From positions 2,356,868-2,420,867 of the forward strand of contig OX393577.1 of NCBI GenBank assembly GCA_947652605.1: a stretch of 64,000 nucleotides of DNA, in the 5' to 3' direction. The notes below the pieces were generated by a model, which saw nothing but the letters and a program-made list of their open reading frames with translations, was not told the DNA's origin and ran no database searches. Within the stretch, counting starts at the first letter, position 1. The number at the start of each line of letters is the position of its first letter. A program made the translations under genes and the position numbers. The stretch is from Elmis aenea. Its lineage: Eukaryota; Arthropoda; Insecta; Coleoptera; Elmidae. Shown piece by piece: positions 48,671 through 60,493 of this stretch.

Positions 48671-49427
48671 GATGTTTATGAGGCAAAAACAAAAATGTTT
48701 AAATTCACGTTTCAATTAGATTAATGTTGGATAATTTTGGGTAATATTTTAGGAAAATTAAGGTTATAGAACGACTTTTTCCGAATATTTTGTCATAATT
48801 TGTGCAGGAGTGCTGCATAATATTCCCGGTTGACTGTGGTGTTGCGTTCTTTAAAATCTATGAGAAGGATGCCCTCACAATCCCAAAAGATCGTAGCCAT
48901 CACTGACCCTGAACTTTCTTGGCGGTGCTTCTCCTTTGCGCCTCCATTCCATCGATTCTCTTTGGACAAAGGATCATAGTAGAGAACCATGGTTTCATCC
49001 CCTGTAACAATTGTCTTCAACGCGTCCACAGGATTTTCTCCACAGAGCTCCAAAAAGGATCGTGCACATTCAACACCACGCCGGCGCTGAACTGCTGAGA
49101 GATGTTTGGGGACCCACCTTGCACTAACTTTATTCATGCCCAACCGATCGTGGAGGATTCGGCGAATGTTTGTATCTGAAAGCCCCGACCTTATTGAAAG
49201 TTCTTTCACGTTCAAGCGTCGATCGCCTAATACGAGTTCCTCAACAAGGGCAATCTTGTCCGTCACCACTTCCACAGTCCTTCCTGTTCTTGCATCATCT
49301 CCCAAGGATTCTTGCCCCATTCGAAACCGTTTTGACCAATCGTTTACCACAAAATAAGACGGGGAATTGTCCCCGTACACCCCATTCAGTCGAACTTTGA
49401 TGGAGGATGATTTTTGCGAGTAAGAAA

Positions 49428-49572
49428 TGTTAAAATATAGATCAAGTTACTTTACTTCTATTGTGTAGTTGCCATGTATAATTTAGTATTTTGATATAAA
49501 AGAATGACATGTTTGTTTTTTTCTGTAGTTTTATAAATAAAACTGTAAGAGCTTTCCAATTGAACTTTAACA
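49428..49572 (+). repeat. Copia 5' LTR
   Basis: TG...CA-bounded 145-bp LTR with a TATAAAAG box-like stretch near 49495 and AATAAA at 49536-49541. It is unusually short for an LTR. Confidence 0.93.
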
Positions 49573-49662
49573 TGGTAGCAGAGTCCGTGGTTCAGGCTAA
49601 GAGGTCAGTGCTTAAGGTCTCAGAGATCCGTGGTTCAGGCTCAGAGAAACGATAATTCAAAA

Positions 49663-50559
49663 ATGCAGACACCAGGTCTGAAAGTTGAAGTTGGTCGTTT
49701 AGAAGGAAAAAATAATTGGTCAACATGGAAGTACAAAGTAACATTGTTACTAAGAGGTACTCCAGGTGCTCTTGATGCAGTTCAAGGCAATATTAAGAAG
49801 CCTATTCAGCCGGAAGAAGCTTCGCCAGAAAATATTGCTAAATATAAAAATGAAGTACAGGTATATAATCAAGCTGATAGTATGGCCTTGCTCTTACTTA
49901 CTACAAATATGTCTGATGAGACGTTACAGAAAGTCATGAGATTTTCTACAGCAAAAGAAGTTTGGGACGAGTTACACAGATTGTTCGATGGCGTATTAGA
50001 AGATCGCAGTTATGATCTATGCATGAAATTTTTTAATTACAAAAAGGATCCAGCTGACGATGTAACAACGCATGTATCAAAGATGAAAAATATTTGGTTC
50101 GAGTTGAAGGTAGAATTAACAAAAGTAGAGAAAACAGATTTACCTGATATCTTACTTATTTGTAAAATTTTGAATACCTTGCCCGAAGAATATTTTGCAT
50201 TCAAGTCAAGTTGGATGCTAATGTCTAAGAAGGATCGAACAATAGAGAGCCTAACTAGTCAACTTTGCGCACATGAAAGAGCGTTATCGTGCAGAAACGG
50301 AGAAAATATCACGGAAGCTCTGGTAGTAAAGACGGTCAAAACTAAAGAAAAGAGCAAAAAGAAGACATTCGCTCATATTAAGTGTTACTATTGTAAAGAA
50401 ATGGGTCATCGAGTAAGGGAATGCCAGAAATGGATTTCTGATGGAAGGCCACCTAAGCAATCACACACAGTTAATATGAATATCATGTCAATAAATGTAA
50501 GTACGGCAACTGAAGATGAAAAGGATACTTGGTACGTGGATAAGTCACGTTACCAATAG
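49663..50559 (+). CDS. gag: Copia Gag (capsid and zinc knuckle)
   Basis: 298 codons from the first in-frame ATG at 49663. The N-terminus carries the copia capsid region, with NNWSTWKYKVTLLLRGTPGA, then AKEVWDELHRLFDG and LICKILNTLPEEYFAFKSSW, matching the UBN2/gag-polypeptide family of copia elements. A CX2CX4HX4C zinc knuckle, CYYCKEMGHRVREC, lies near 50383-50427. Gag forms the virus-like particle and binds the element RNA. The frame stops at 50557-50559 just after WYVD, where the pol protease should continue in the same frame. A small lesion there shifts pol into another frame, so this end is not the ancestral one. Confidence 0.9.
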   Translation: MQTPGLKVEVGRLEGKNNWSTWKYKVTLLLRGTPGALDAVQGNIKKPIQPEEASPENIAKYKNEVQVYNQADSMALLLLTTNMSDETLQKVMRFSTAKEVWDELHRLFDGVLEDRSYDLCMKFFNYKKDPADDVTTHVSKMKNIWFELKVELTKVEKTDLPDILLICKILNTLPEEYFAFKSSWMLMSKKDRTIESLTSQLCAHERALSCRNGENITEALVVKTVKTKEKSKKKTFAHIKCYYCKEMGHRVRECQKWISDGRPPKQSHTVNMNIMSINVSTATEDEKDTWYVDKSRYQ

Positions 50560-53500
50560 AGGTGACTTATTTCAATCTTTTGCGTACTTTAATAGTTCGC
50601 ATAAGGTCACGACAGCTAATGGAGAGACTGTTCAAGCTATTGGAAAAGGAACAATAGAAGTTGAAGCTGATGTGTATGGTCGAACAACGAAAATTATGCT
50701 TACGGATGTATGGTATGTTCCTAGCATTCAAAAGAGTTTATTTTCTGTCCTCGCAGCTCAAGACAAATTAGAAGATAGTGTGTTTTTGTCCTACAGGGAG
50801 ACATGTAAATTAAAAGTCAAAGGTCAAGTTACGTTGATTGGTAAAAGAATTAAAAATGGTAGCCTATACAAGCTTAACTGCAAAGTTGTTAAGCCTACGA
50901 TATCAGTTAACCATTTGTCGAAGTCCGACTTATTACAACTCTATCATGAGAGAATGGGACACCAGAATAAAAGACACATTAAACAGCTAATAGAAAAAGA
51001 ATTGGGCATAAAAGTTGAACTGAATTCAGAGTTGTGCGAAGGATGTATTTATGGAAAGACTCACCGTTTAAAATTTGGCACTCGAGAGAAAGCCAAGATG
51101 TGTGGAGAATTAATTCATACTGATATTTGCGGTCCTTTTCTATATTCAATTTCTAAATTTCGTTACTTCGTTTTATTTAAAGATGATTACTCACGTTATC
51201 GTCATGTACACTTTATGAAGGAAAAATCTGAAGTACATCTGAAGCTAAGACAATTTTTGGCTGAAAGTAAAACTTCTGGATATGCCATAAAAGAGATACT
51301 AAGCGATAATGGAGGAGAATTTGATAACGAACAAGTTCGAAAAATTTTGAATGAATGTGGCATTAAACATCGTTTAACCATGCCTTACACACCAGAGCAA
51401 AATGGGTGTAGTGAGCGTGAGAATAGAACGCTTGTAGAGGCAGCACGTACAATGATGCATGCACATTGCGACATTCCTCAGGGATTATGGGCTGAAATTC
51501 TTAATGCAGCAACTTATATTTTAAACAGAACGGGGCCTACAAAAATAGAAGGAAAGTCTCCATATGAGTTGTGGTATGGAAAAAAGCCAGGCATTAAACA
51601 TCTCAGAATAATCGGAAGTCAATGTTACGCGCATGTACCAAAGCAGAGAAGACGGAAACTGGATAAGAAAGCTCAAGAAGGTATACTTATTGGTTATGAT
51701 GGAGATGAAGGTTATCGTATTTGGTGTAGGGAGAAAAATACTTTAATCAGATCCAGAGATGTAATTTTTAAAGAAGAGCCATTATTAAGTAAAAGCTATG
51801 AGTTACCAGTTACTAAAAAACCTCAAGATTTTAATGATGATGACTCTAAGTCTATTGAATCAAGGGGAGAAGAAGAAGAAGATTATGAACAAAATGAATA
51901 TGAGGAAGAAATAGAAAATAAAGAAAGTCTTTCAGAAAAAGAAGTCGTCGAAGAGAGTAGACGTACTTTAAGAGACCGTTCATTACTTCATCCGCCTAAA
52001 AGATTTAATGACTTTGTCATGGCTGCCATAGAAGATGCAGAACAATATTATGAACCATCTTGTTATCAACAAGCTATGAAAAGTGATCAAAAAGATAACT
52101 GGCAGAAGGCTATGCAGAGTGAATTAAAATCATTGAAGGAAAATAACACCTGGGAGTTGGTGGACTTACCGGTTAATAGAAAACCATTACAATGCAGATG
52201 GGTATATAAGATAAAGACAAATCCAGATGGTACCATAGATCGTTATAAAGCGCGACTTGTCATTAAAGGTTATTCGCAGAAGAAGGGAGTCGACTATGAC
52301 AAAACGTTTAGTCCTGTTGCTAAGATGAGTACGATAAGAGTTGTGTTAAGCATAGCGGCCAATGAAGGTTTGATGCTCACACAATTTGATGTTTCAACGG
52401 CATTTTTAAATGGGACTCTTGACGAAGAAATCTTTATGAGACAACCCGAGGGTTATAATGATGATACCAATAAAGTTTGTAAGTTAAAGAAAAGTCTTTA
52501 TGGTCTAAAGCAAGCACCCAGATGCTGGAATAATTGTATTCACGAATACTTAAAAAACATAGGGTTTTAGCAGAGTGAAGCAGATCCATGTCTGTACATT
52601 AGAAAACAGGGTCAAAGTAAACTCATACTTGCCTTATATGTGGATGATGGATTGGTTGCTTCATCCGATAAGAAAGAAGCTGATTTGTTTATAGAAGAGT
52701 TGAAAAGAAGGTTTAGGATTACCACAAAGCCTGCTTCGTATTTTTTAGGGTTAGAGTTGAAATTTAGAGATGGTGCAATCGAAGTTAATCAGGCTTCTTA
52801 CACGAAGAAAGTTTTAGAAAGATTCGGTATGAGCGATTGCAAAAGTGTTAAAACACCAATTCTAAAAGATTCAACTGAAAACAGAAACGACGAAGATAAG
52901 AAGATTGAAGAAAAATTTCCTTATAGACAAGTTGTGGGAGCCCTTGCCTATCTTATGGTTGGTACTAGACCTGATATAGCATATGCTGTTGGTGTTGTAT
53001 CAAGGACTTTAGAAAATCCAACAAGAGAAGATATCATAAAAGTAAAACGTATCTTACGTTATCTTAAGGGTACCATTAATTTTGGAATAACGTACAATAA
53101 AGGAAATACGAAAATATTAACTTGCTACAGTGATGCTGACCATGGAGGTGACATGCAAACTGGTCGTTCTACTACAGGAATGTTATGCATGTATTCAGGG
53201 GGAGCTATTGCATGGAAAAGTCAAAAACAGATTTCTGTTGCGATTTCCACCACTGAGGCAGAAATAGTTGCGGCTAGTGAAACTGCTCGTGAAATGGTTT
53301 GGCTAAAGAGACTTCTGAAGGAGATTACAGATTTGGAAGCTATACCTACATTGTATGTTGACAATGAATCTGCTATTAAATTGGCCCACAATCCTCCTTA
53401 TGAATATCATCAGAGAACCAAGCATATACGGTTAAGATATTTCTTTGTGCGAGAACTGGTGTCAGAAGAAAGTCTAGAAGTTAAGAAAATATCTTCTGAG

Positions 53501-53590
53501 TTTCAGTTAGCAGACATTTTTACCAAGGCACTACATAAACCAAGAATGATGAAGTTATGTCAGAAGATGGGAATAAGCAATACACAATAA
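50516..53590 (+). pseudogene. pol: Copia Pol (integrase, RT, RNase H), with lesions
   Basis: The frame overlaps the gag end. The protease catalytic DSG/DTG motif expected after WYVD is missing, replaced by a short lesion that also shifts frame. Downstream the order is intact: the integrase zinc region HERMGHQNKRH..CEGC (about 50945-51050), the integrase core Asp in LIHTDICGPF, SDNGGEF and the Glu in NGCSERENRT, then RT with RYKARLVIKGYSQ, QFDVSTAFLNG and ALYVDDGLVAS (52634-52666), then RNase H with YSDADHGGD, STTEAE and YVDNESAIKL. An in-frame TAG at 52568-52570 cuts the RT about 70 bases before YVDD. The remaining frame then runs to 53590. Apart from these two breaks the protein is well preserved. 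Confidence 0.88.
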
Positions 53591-53604
53591 GTAAAGAGAG
53601 AAGA

Positions 53605-53748
53605 TGTTAAAATATAGATCAAGTTACTTTACTTCTATTGTGTAGTTGCCATGTATAATTTAGTATTTTGATATAAAAGAATGACATGTTTGTTTTTTCT
53701 GTAGTTTTATAAATAAAACTGTAAGAGCTTTCCAATTGAACTTTAACA
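53605..53748 (+). repeat. Copia 3' LTR
   Basis: 144 bp, identical to the 5' LTR except for one T fewer in a homopolymer run. Confidence 0.93.
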
Positions 53749-53939
53749 AGAAATTTTATAACAGCTCGATACTCAATTTTCGTGACTTCTGACATCGTAA
53801 TGAACGAATGACCGTTATAAGAAAACTAATCTTTTTTGTTTTTTCCAAGACTAATATGACTTAAACCAAGGTGTAATAAAATGACCTATAATTACTTGTA
53901 ACAAACAGAGTGTTTTGTTTTTACGCACCAATACATAAC

Positions 53940-55740
53940 TTTGTTTCTTTAAATAAAACCTTGTGTACATTTTATATTTTTTTGGTGTACAAATTAAAAT
54001 TTATTTGTGTTGTCTGTAGCTAAAATTTTAATGGAAGTCACGTTGTTTTGTTGCCTCTAGCAATGTACCAAGCAGTAAGATTTTTACGTCACTCGCTGTA
54101 AAGTCTAGGACCAAATAAAAATGTAGTAACATTCCCACATTTAAATGAACATAGTTGTGAATTAAAATTGTTGTACTACATCAGCTACAAGATTTCAATA
54201 TTTGATTCTTAAATATTTAATCAAGAATTAGCACTAATGGTAATGCTACTGTTATCCTGCTAACCCACTTTACAAGACGAGAAGAGATTGAATGCACAGA
54301 CAGGTATTTCGCCTTGGGCGGTGTGGCCCGCTAGGTGCACTGTTCGCCTGCTAGTTCTGGGCCGCCGTGTGCTTTTCATTTAGAGTTTAGATCTATTCAC
54401 GATCTAACTCCATCCACCTGAACCAAATGTGATTTAAATCTTTTGTCATATCATTCCCATTAATCAGGAGCATGTCGTTTTATAACTGGAACGTGAAGTT
54501 TTCACCGATATTATTAATACAGACAAAACCAACCGGATTTACACCAAACCGCTTACAAATCTGTTTAAATATTTTCAAAATGTCAATGTAATTTTATTAA
54601 TACTATTATTTTTTGGTATTAAACAATTAATTCTAATGGTTGCAAATTTTTGCTTTTAATAAGCAACCCCTTATGCGTAATCTCATAAATCATTGAATTA
54701 TTCCCATAGTTCAATAAAGCCTCGAAGAATTGAAACTTTTTTTTCAACTAAGGCAATTTTCTTACTTCAACTCTCAATGGCCCAGTTAAAATGAATTATC
54801 TCTACTGTTATCACGGAAGTTGCTGCCTGTGGAAAACATATCCTTTGTAGTTACGGGACTATAATATCAGATGTTACTGTAGCTGCTGATACAGAGAAGC
54901 ATTTTCTTGTTAGACGCAGGAATTTATACAATTTTAAACAGCCACTGGTGAGATTGACTTTTTTTGCGCATAAGGGGTTATCGACTACAGTTTCAGAAAC
55001 TTCGTTTAGTTTATCCATTACTTCATTATTGCCTTTTACCAGATATCTATAATAGTGTGGCTCCTTGCCTAAAGTAAATAATTACTCCTATTTCACTTTT
55101 GAGTAGCTTCTGTAAATAACTTTTTTTTTAACTTCCTATTTTATTTGCAATCTGCTTACCATGAAGCAATAAGCAAATTTGTTGACAATTTAACATGAGA
55201 AGGTTTACTGTCCAGTGTCAGCAACCCAATATATTTTACTTAACTTACTTAATAGTTAAGAGCTAGTTACTAGTTAAAAGTCCCTTAAATTACTAGAATT
55301 AGGTAAATCTAAAACTTACTTAAAGAATACGCGAGAGAAACCGTCAAAGAATTAACTAAGATTTTTAATATTTGAAAGAAGCAAATGTATATGGACTTCA
55401 AGTTCTAGTTAAAAAAATAATATTTAAAAGATTATACAGGAAGCACCTAGACCAATGCCACATCGATTATCTCATTTATTTTTAGAAATGGCTGCAACGA
55501 ACCTTAAAAAAGAGAATGACTGCATACAATACCATAATCGAAATTTCCAACTATCTTAAAAATGCATTAATCAAGTTTTTTTCGCATAGCACATCTACAA
55601 AATCATGTGAACATTTTAATGTTTTTGTAAATATTTATTTTAAGACGAACTACAAGTTTTTTGGATTTGAAATTTAATCATAATCAACTACTTATATTTA
55701 GCTTTGAAAACCAAAAAATTGCAATCATTTTTTTAAATTC
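53940..55740. other. AT-rich intergenic DNA, no gene seen
   Basis: No coding frame or bounded repeat was recognised. A short GC-richer island (about 54300-54370) has no open frame of note. Confidence 0.4.
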
Positions 55741-55743
55741 AAA

Positions 55744-55875
55744 TACGTAAACAGCTACTGATGGAAACATTAAATGGAAAGACATAAAAAAGCTAGCACA
55801 AGACAGAAAAACATGAAAAAAAGTCAGCACAACAGTCCTACACCTAACAGTAGAAGGACTCATGACTAAATAAAA
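55744..55875 (+). mobile_element. RTE-like LINE 3' tail fragment
   Basis: It reads GNIKWKDIKKLAQDRKT and ends CTAACAGTAGAAGGACTCAT before GACTAAATAAAATAAA. It is nearly identical to the 3' end at 61550-61665 and to the minus-strand end at 47390, so it is a short 5'-truncated copy of that family. Confidence 0.8.
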
Positions 55876-56439
55876 TAAATATTTCCTTATAGACTTATGA
55901 TATCTTATGAATTTTGACATTTTTCTCGAAAAGATCTTAGTCGAATGAATTAAAATGTTTACATAGCTGGAAAGCTAAAACTATTTACCATAACATGATT
56001 TTTACTTTAAATCATACTAGTGCCACTTTAATTTCATTGTGTGCAGATTCTTGCCCCGTTTATTAATGCACAAGATTTCTTTTTTTTTTGCGAACAAGAT
56101 AATCCCAATAACAATGATCAATTAAAATTCCGAAAAATACAGGCTTTGGTAAAAATGTGGTAATGATTTAGCTTCGAATTTTTGCCATCAACAGGTGATA
56201 TCTTGATCATTTAATAAACTATGACTGTCCTAACCAAATACTTTTAAAATGGGTAGTGAAATACGTACAAAAAAATATTGGGTAGGTCACCCTGGTTTCT
56301 ATTTCATAGGGCCCCAATTTCTCTATGATGAACCGCGCCCCATCTCGCCCATCCTGTCTAGAACAAGGTGCATAATCCCTACCACTTACTGGAGACAATT
56401 GCAAGACATACTTAAAATTATATATACATATTCCACTCT

Positions 56440-57730
56440 TTTCTATTTTTGATTTTGGTCTTCCAATCTCTTATACCCTTTTCTTTAAGGTCTGATAGAA
56501 CTGCTTCTCTCCACAGTCTTCTCGGTCGACCTTTCTTCTTCTTGTAATTTGGTGTTTTCCAGGCTATCTTTTTTTTTTCGATGTGACCCAGCCACTGTAT
56601 TCTTTTGGCTTTTATTATCAAGTCAATTGCTGGTCCCTTGTATATCTCATAAATTTCCCTGTTTGTTCTTCTCTCATATCCTTGTTCTGTTTTCCTTCCT
56701 CCCAAAACTCTTCTAAGTATTTTTCTCTCCCATCTCTGCAATCTTTCCTGTGTTTTCTTATTCAGTATCCAAGTTTCGCAAGCATATAGTGCTGTTGGTC
56801 GCAATACTGTTTTGCAAAGACGGAATTTAGCATCTCTAGATAGCTGTTTCGCCCTTAGTAGTTAGTTGGTTCAAGGCTCCGGCACGTTTATTCGCTTTTG
56901 TTAATCTCGCCTCTACTTCTTTTCTTCCTCAGAATTTTTTGTTATTCTGGCACCCAAATAGACAAACTCATCCACTTCTTCCAGCCTCATGTTTCCTAAT
57001 GTCTTAGTTATTTCTAGGATTGCATTCTGCTGACTTCCACCAATAGGCATAACTTTACATTTCTTCTAGTTTAATTGCAACCTCATCTTAAAAGCCTCCT
57101 CCACCATTTGTCGCGTGTTCTAATTCCTTTATATTTCTGGCTATAATGGCGATGTCGTCCGCATATTCCACTATTTGATGGCTCTAGTACATTATATCTC
57201 CTCCCCGGTTCAGACGGCTGCTTCTTATTATCTTTTCTAGTGCTATGTTGAATAGTAAAGTTGAAAGGACGTAATCCAATCTCACCATGAAGTCTTCTGA
57301 TGTTTGGCCTTTCACCCTTACATGCTTTTTATGGTTTTTAGAGTCATATTAATTAATCCTGCTAACTTTGGAGGTACCTGAAACTCTTTCACACTTTCCA
57401 ACAATTTTTTCCTTTTTATTGAATCGTAAGCCTTTTTGAGGTCGATAAAGAGCACCACTGCAGGAATGTTGTATTCATAGCAAGTCATTAGCGTTTCCTT
57501 CACAGTAAAAATCTGATCTATCGTTCCTCTCCCTTTTCTAAAACCTGCCTGATATTCTCCTAATTGTGGCTACACTATGGCTTCTAGTCTTTTTTTAATC
57601 AGAGTCGCTACTATTTTATATGTTACATCTAATAGAGATATGCCTCTATAGTTACTACATGTCGTCTCATCTCCATTTTTTAATATGGGGATTACAGTGC
57701 CATTTTCCCCACTTTTGGCATTTGTTTTCT
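56440..57730 (-). mobile_element. RTE-like LINE fragment (reverse transcriptase)
   Basis: On the minus strand: YRGISLLDVTYKIVATLIKKR and QAGFRKGRGTIDQIFTVKE (57690-57500), VVLFIDLKKAYDSIKRKKLLE (RT motif A, about 57470-57405), a broken YADDIAI region near 57170-57140, then 56804-56418 with LYACETWILNKKTQERLQRWE, NREIYEIYKGPAIDLIIKAKR, IQWLGHIEKK and a KKKKGRPRRLWREAV tail. It is frameshifted throughout the middle and is a family distinct from 12815/15177. Confidence 0.85.
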
Positions 57731-57739
57731 TGCCAGATT

Positions 57740-58460
57740 TTCTGTACTATTTTTATTTAAAATTAATAACCAATAAAGTAGCGTATCTTCTTAACTCAAC
57801 AAAATCAGCTCATGTACAAAGAGAACCAGACATTACTGACTTACTCCAACTGGCAAGTTTAATTATTATTCATGTAATAACACGTTAAATCGATTTTTCT
57901 TTCAACCTTTGCGCAACCAAATCGCAACAATATCAATAAATCATTACCTCAATAAACTGCTATCAAACAATACAACGCCTGAACAATTAAGCAATTATTT
58001 TAATCGCAAAAATACAATACAACGCTACAATAATATTTACAGTTTTATTTTTAGTTGATTTTAGGTAGGTAGTTAACTTTACACATACAGTAAGAGTCCC
58101 AATTTAAGTTATAAATGACGTAATTTAACGTCGTAATTAACTTCACTTAGTATAAATGGGTTTAATTATGTGCAACTTTAAATTACTCGCATTACCGTTA
58201 AATTAAAATCTTTTAAAACTTTGCGGAACTCTAATTGTTTAGCTTTTATCATCAAAAGGCTTAGGACGTTAGGAAGACAGCGACATTATTAAATTTGGTA
58301 CAGTTAAAAGATAAAACTGTTAATGGACCGCTAACAATTCGTTCAAAATATTGCCATGCTAAATGTATTACCATGAAAAATAATTAATTAAAACTTCTTT
58401 ACTTTGATATTCGACATAATTAGTTTTTTTAAGGGCTGAAATAAGCTAAATATGTACAAA
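57740..58460. other. Intergenic DNA, no gene seen
   Basis: No feature could be supported. Confidence 0.4.
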
Positions 58461-59386
58461 ATGCTTAACATCACTTTAAAGGGGTTTAGGTTGAAACAGC
58501 TAGAAAGCCTTAAATACTTAGGACAGGATTGATCTTAAAGAAAAATGGAGGAATGGACAAGGAAATAAGCGAAAGGACAGGAAATGTGAAAAGAATATTT
58601 AACAGTTTAAGAATAACCATTTTTTGGAAATACAGAAGCCCCAAAACGAACAAAAGTGGAAGTGGTCAAAAAGGTAGTAACTCCAGCACTTTTACATGGA
58701 AGTGAAACGTGGACACTCACAAATAAAAATAGTAATCGTATGAATGCAGCAGAAATGGGATTTCTAAGAAAAATCCAAGGAAAAACCGAAAAAGATAGAA
58801 TCAGAATGACACATATAGAGAACAATTACAGATAAAATCAGTTGAAACCAAAATAGGGTAAAACCCCCAAACGTTGGCACTTCACCAATGATTGGCACTT
58901 CCTTTATATTTTCCTCTATATATAAAAAAGTAAGTTAATTCAGCTGTTAGGAATATTTTTTATGAAATCTGACAACATCGAAGTGCATCCTCGAACCATT
59001 ACGCATGCCTTTGTTTCAAAGATGGCTGAATTATGCGGTTAAATGTGTGACGTCTTTTTCATAAAAGTAAGTTTTCATCAATTTTCATAGTAGTAGGCTA
59101 TAGAAACAAGTTGGGTTACTGGCTAGTTTTGTAGTAGTATTATTTGCAAGTTTTTAGTAATAGTATTTTATGATTTTCTGTTGATAATTCTTGTACAAAA
59201 CATAAGATTGGTTAACTTTTTAATAAAAAAACAGCGGTGCCAACATTTGGTACAGCAATATAGGCTCCCGCTAAATATTGGCACCCGGTGCCAACATTTG
59301 GGTAAGATAATTTTTGAATTTCGCCAAACATTGGCACATCTATCAAAGTTAGGAATAGGCTCCAGGGTGATGTGTTTTTTTTCCAA

Positions 59387-59716
59387 ATGCCCAAGATTAA
59401 GAAAGATAAAAAATATGTGAAGAAATATTCTGAACAGATTCTTCAAAGTGCTCTGAATGAAGTCAAGTCTGGCATACCTAAGAAAACAGTTTCAAAAAAA
59501 TACGGAATACCAAGGTCAACTCTCCAGTTTAGGTTGGGGCCAAAGTTCACAAAACCCGAATTCGGAAGGCATACTTATCTCACGAAAGAAGAGAAAAATA
59601 CACTTGTTGAGTATATCCTGGAAAGTCATAAGAAAGGCTTTCCACGAAGAAAAATCGACATTCAGTGTTCAGTCAAGGCTTTCTTAGATGCAAACCAAAA
59701 GGCCAAACCCATTTAA
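59387..59716 (+). pseudogene. Pogo-like transposase, N-terminal DNA-binding part
   Basis: The frame opens at 59372; the first ATG is at 59387 (MPKIKKDKKYVKKYSEQIL). It encodes a psq-type helix-turn-helix: LNEVKSGIPKKTVSKKYGIP followed by RSTLQFRLG, the pattern of pogo/Tigger and jerky-like transposases. TYLTKEEKNTLVEYILESHKKGFPRRKID follows and resembles the CENP-B-type second DNA-binding domain. The frame ends after DANQKAKPI, where a full transposase would continue through several hundred residues of DDE domain. It is therefore a truncated protein that could still bind the element's ends. Confidence 0.75.
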
Positions 59717-59775
59717 CAACATACTAGGAAATCATTGGTATAACATAACTAAAAACGGATATAGCAGAATATCTC

Positions 59776-60039
59776 TTGCACCCTAAAACACCCGAAAGAA
59801 AAGGAACATACCAGTCTAGAAGATCTTCTTATGTCGTCACCTCTAAACAATATAAAAAAGAAATGGAAGTAAAAGAAAATGCCAAAGAAAGAAGAAAAGA
59901 AGAGAACAGACAAAAGAAATTGATCAAAGAAGACGCTAAGAAAAACATAATTTCAGCGGGAAAAAAACTTAACTACAACGAAGAAAAACTCAACTCTATA
60001 CATGAAAAACCAGAAGAACAAAAACACTTTTGCAGATAA
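59776..60039 (+). pseudogene. Basic coiled-coil tail of the pogo-like transposase
   Basis: The frame reads RRSSYVVTSKQYKKEMEVKE and then a long Lys/Glu/Arg-rich helix (NAKERRKEENRQKKLIKED) before a stop. Charged tails of this kind follow the DDE domain in many Tigger/pogo-like transposases of insects, and the position after the truncated N-terminal ORF fits. The first codon of the open frame is not a convincing start, so it is probably the remnant of a longer ORF whose catalytic middle was deleted. Confidence 0.55.
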
Positions 60040-60493
60040 AAATGTTAAAATTGGAACTGATGCTAAAGAGAGTCCTGAAAGTCAATCTCTGAAGATTGCA
60101 CTAAACCCTTTCAATACGGTATTTGAAGAATAAGGTGTTCAAATATTTTTGGTAATATTTTGGCTTAATAAAGTATAAAAAGAAGCTTTATTGGAAAAAC
60201 ATTTTTTTTTCAAACAGATTCTCTTGGAGAAGGTGGTACATATATGTACCACTAGGGTTATATGTGGTTATAGTGTGGTATATATGTATAAGTACCACCA
60301 GTGTCTAACAAAACCAAATTCTCTTGTTGTGTTGTGTAAAATACTTTAGTGGGCGCACTTGCAGCGTAAACTGTACAGTTTGACACTAGGTAGACCTATA
60401 AAACTGACTGGTACATATCACAACCATTCACAATGATAAATTACAGTTCTAGTATTTTACAAACTTTCGGTGGTACATATATATACCAGCAGT

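Larger units (their letters stand above)
49428..53748 (+). mobile_element. Copia-superfamily LTR retrotransposon, 4.3 kb
   Basis: The LTRs at 49428-49572 (145 bp) and 53605-53748 (144 bp) start TGTTAAAATATAG and end CTTTAACA. They differ only in a T7/T6 run. A perfect 5-bp duplication AGAAA flanks the element (49423-49427 and 53749-53753). The primer site TGGTAGCAGAG (49573-49583) follows the 5' LTR directly and matches the 3' end of initiator tRNA-Met. A purine-rich GTAAAGAGAGAAGA (53591-53604) abuts the 3' LTR. Domain order gag, protease remnant, integrase, RT, RNase H is that of copia. It lies inside a mariner transposase gene. Confidence 0.97.
48793..53795 (-). pseudogene. Mariner transposase, interrupted and truncated
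   Basis: The 5' part reads from ATG at 53795-53793 (MSEVTKIEYRAVIKF) to the copia junction at 53749. The rest continues from 49427 to 48793. Seen: the mariner helix-turn-helix region GVYGDNSPSYFVVNDWSKRF, RTGRTVEVVTDK, then the catalytic-domain start IVTGDETMVLYYDP (first Asp) and FWDCEGILLIDF (second Asp). The sequence stops after REYYAALLHKL, so the third catalytic Asp region is absent. A 1-base frame shift also lies between FLTRK and IKVRLNGVYGDN, just past the insertion point. It cannot encode an active enzyme. Confidence 0.85.
48676..53934 (-). mobile_element. Mariner element, C-terminally deleted and split by copia
   Basis: Inverted ends near 48676-48697 (TATGAGGC-AAAAACAAAAATG) and 53915-53934 (complement TATTGGTGCGTAAAAACAAAAC) bound a mariner copy whose coding strand is minus. 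A 4.3-kb copia element (49428-53748) sits inside the transposase gene. The distance from the last coding bases (48793) to the left end is only about 100 bp, so the 3' third of the transposase gene is missing. The exact end bases are approximate. Confidence 0.75.

Noticed and set aside
49106..49400. Plus-strand frames opposite mariner
   Set aside because: Antisense of the transposase, with no independent support.
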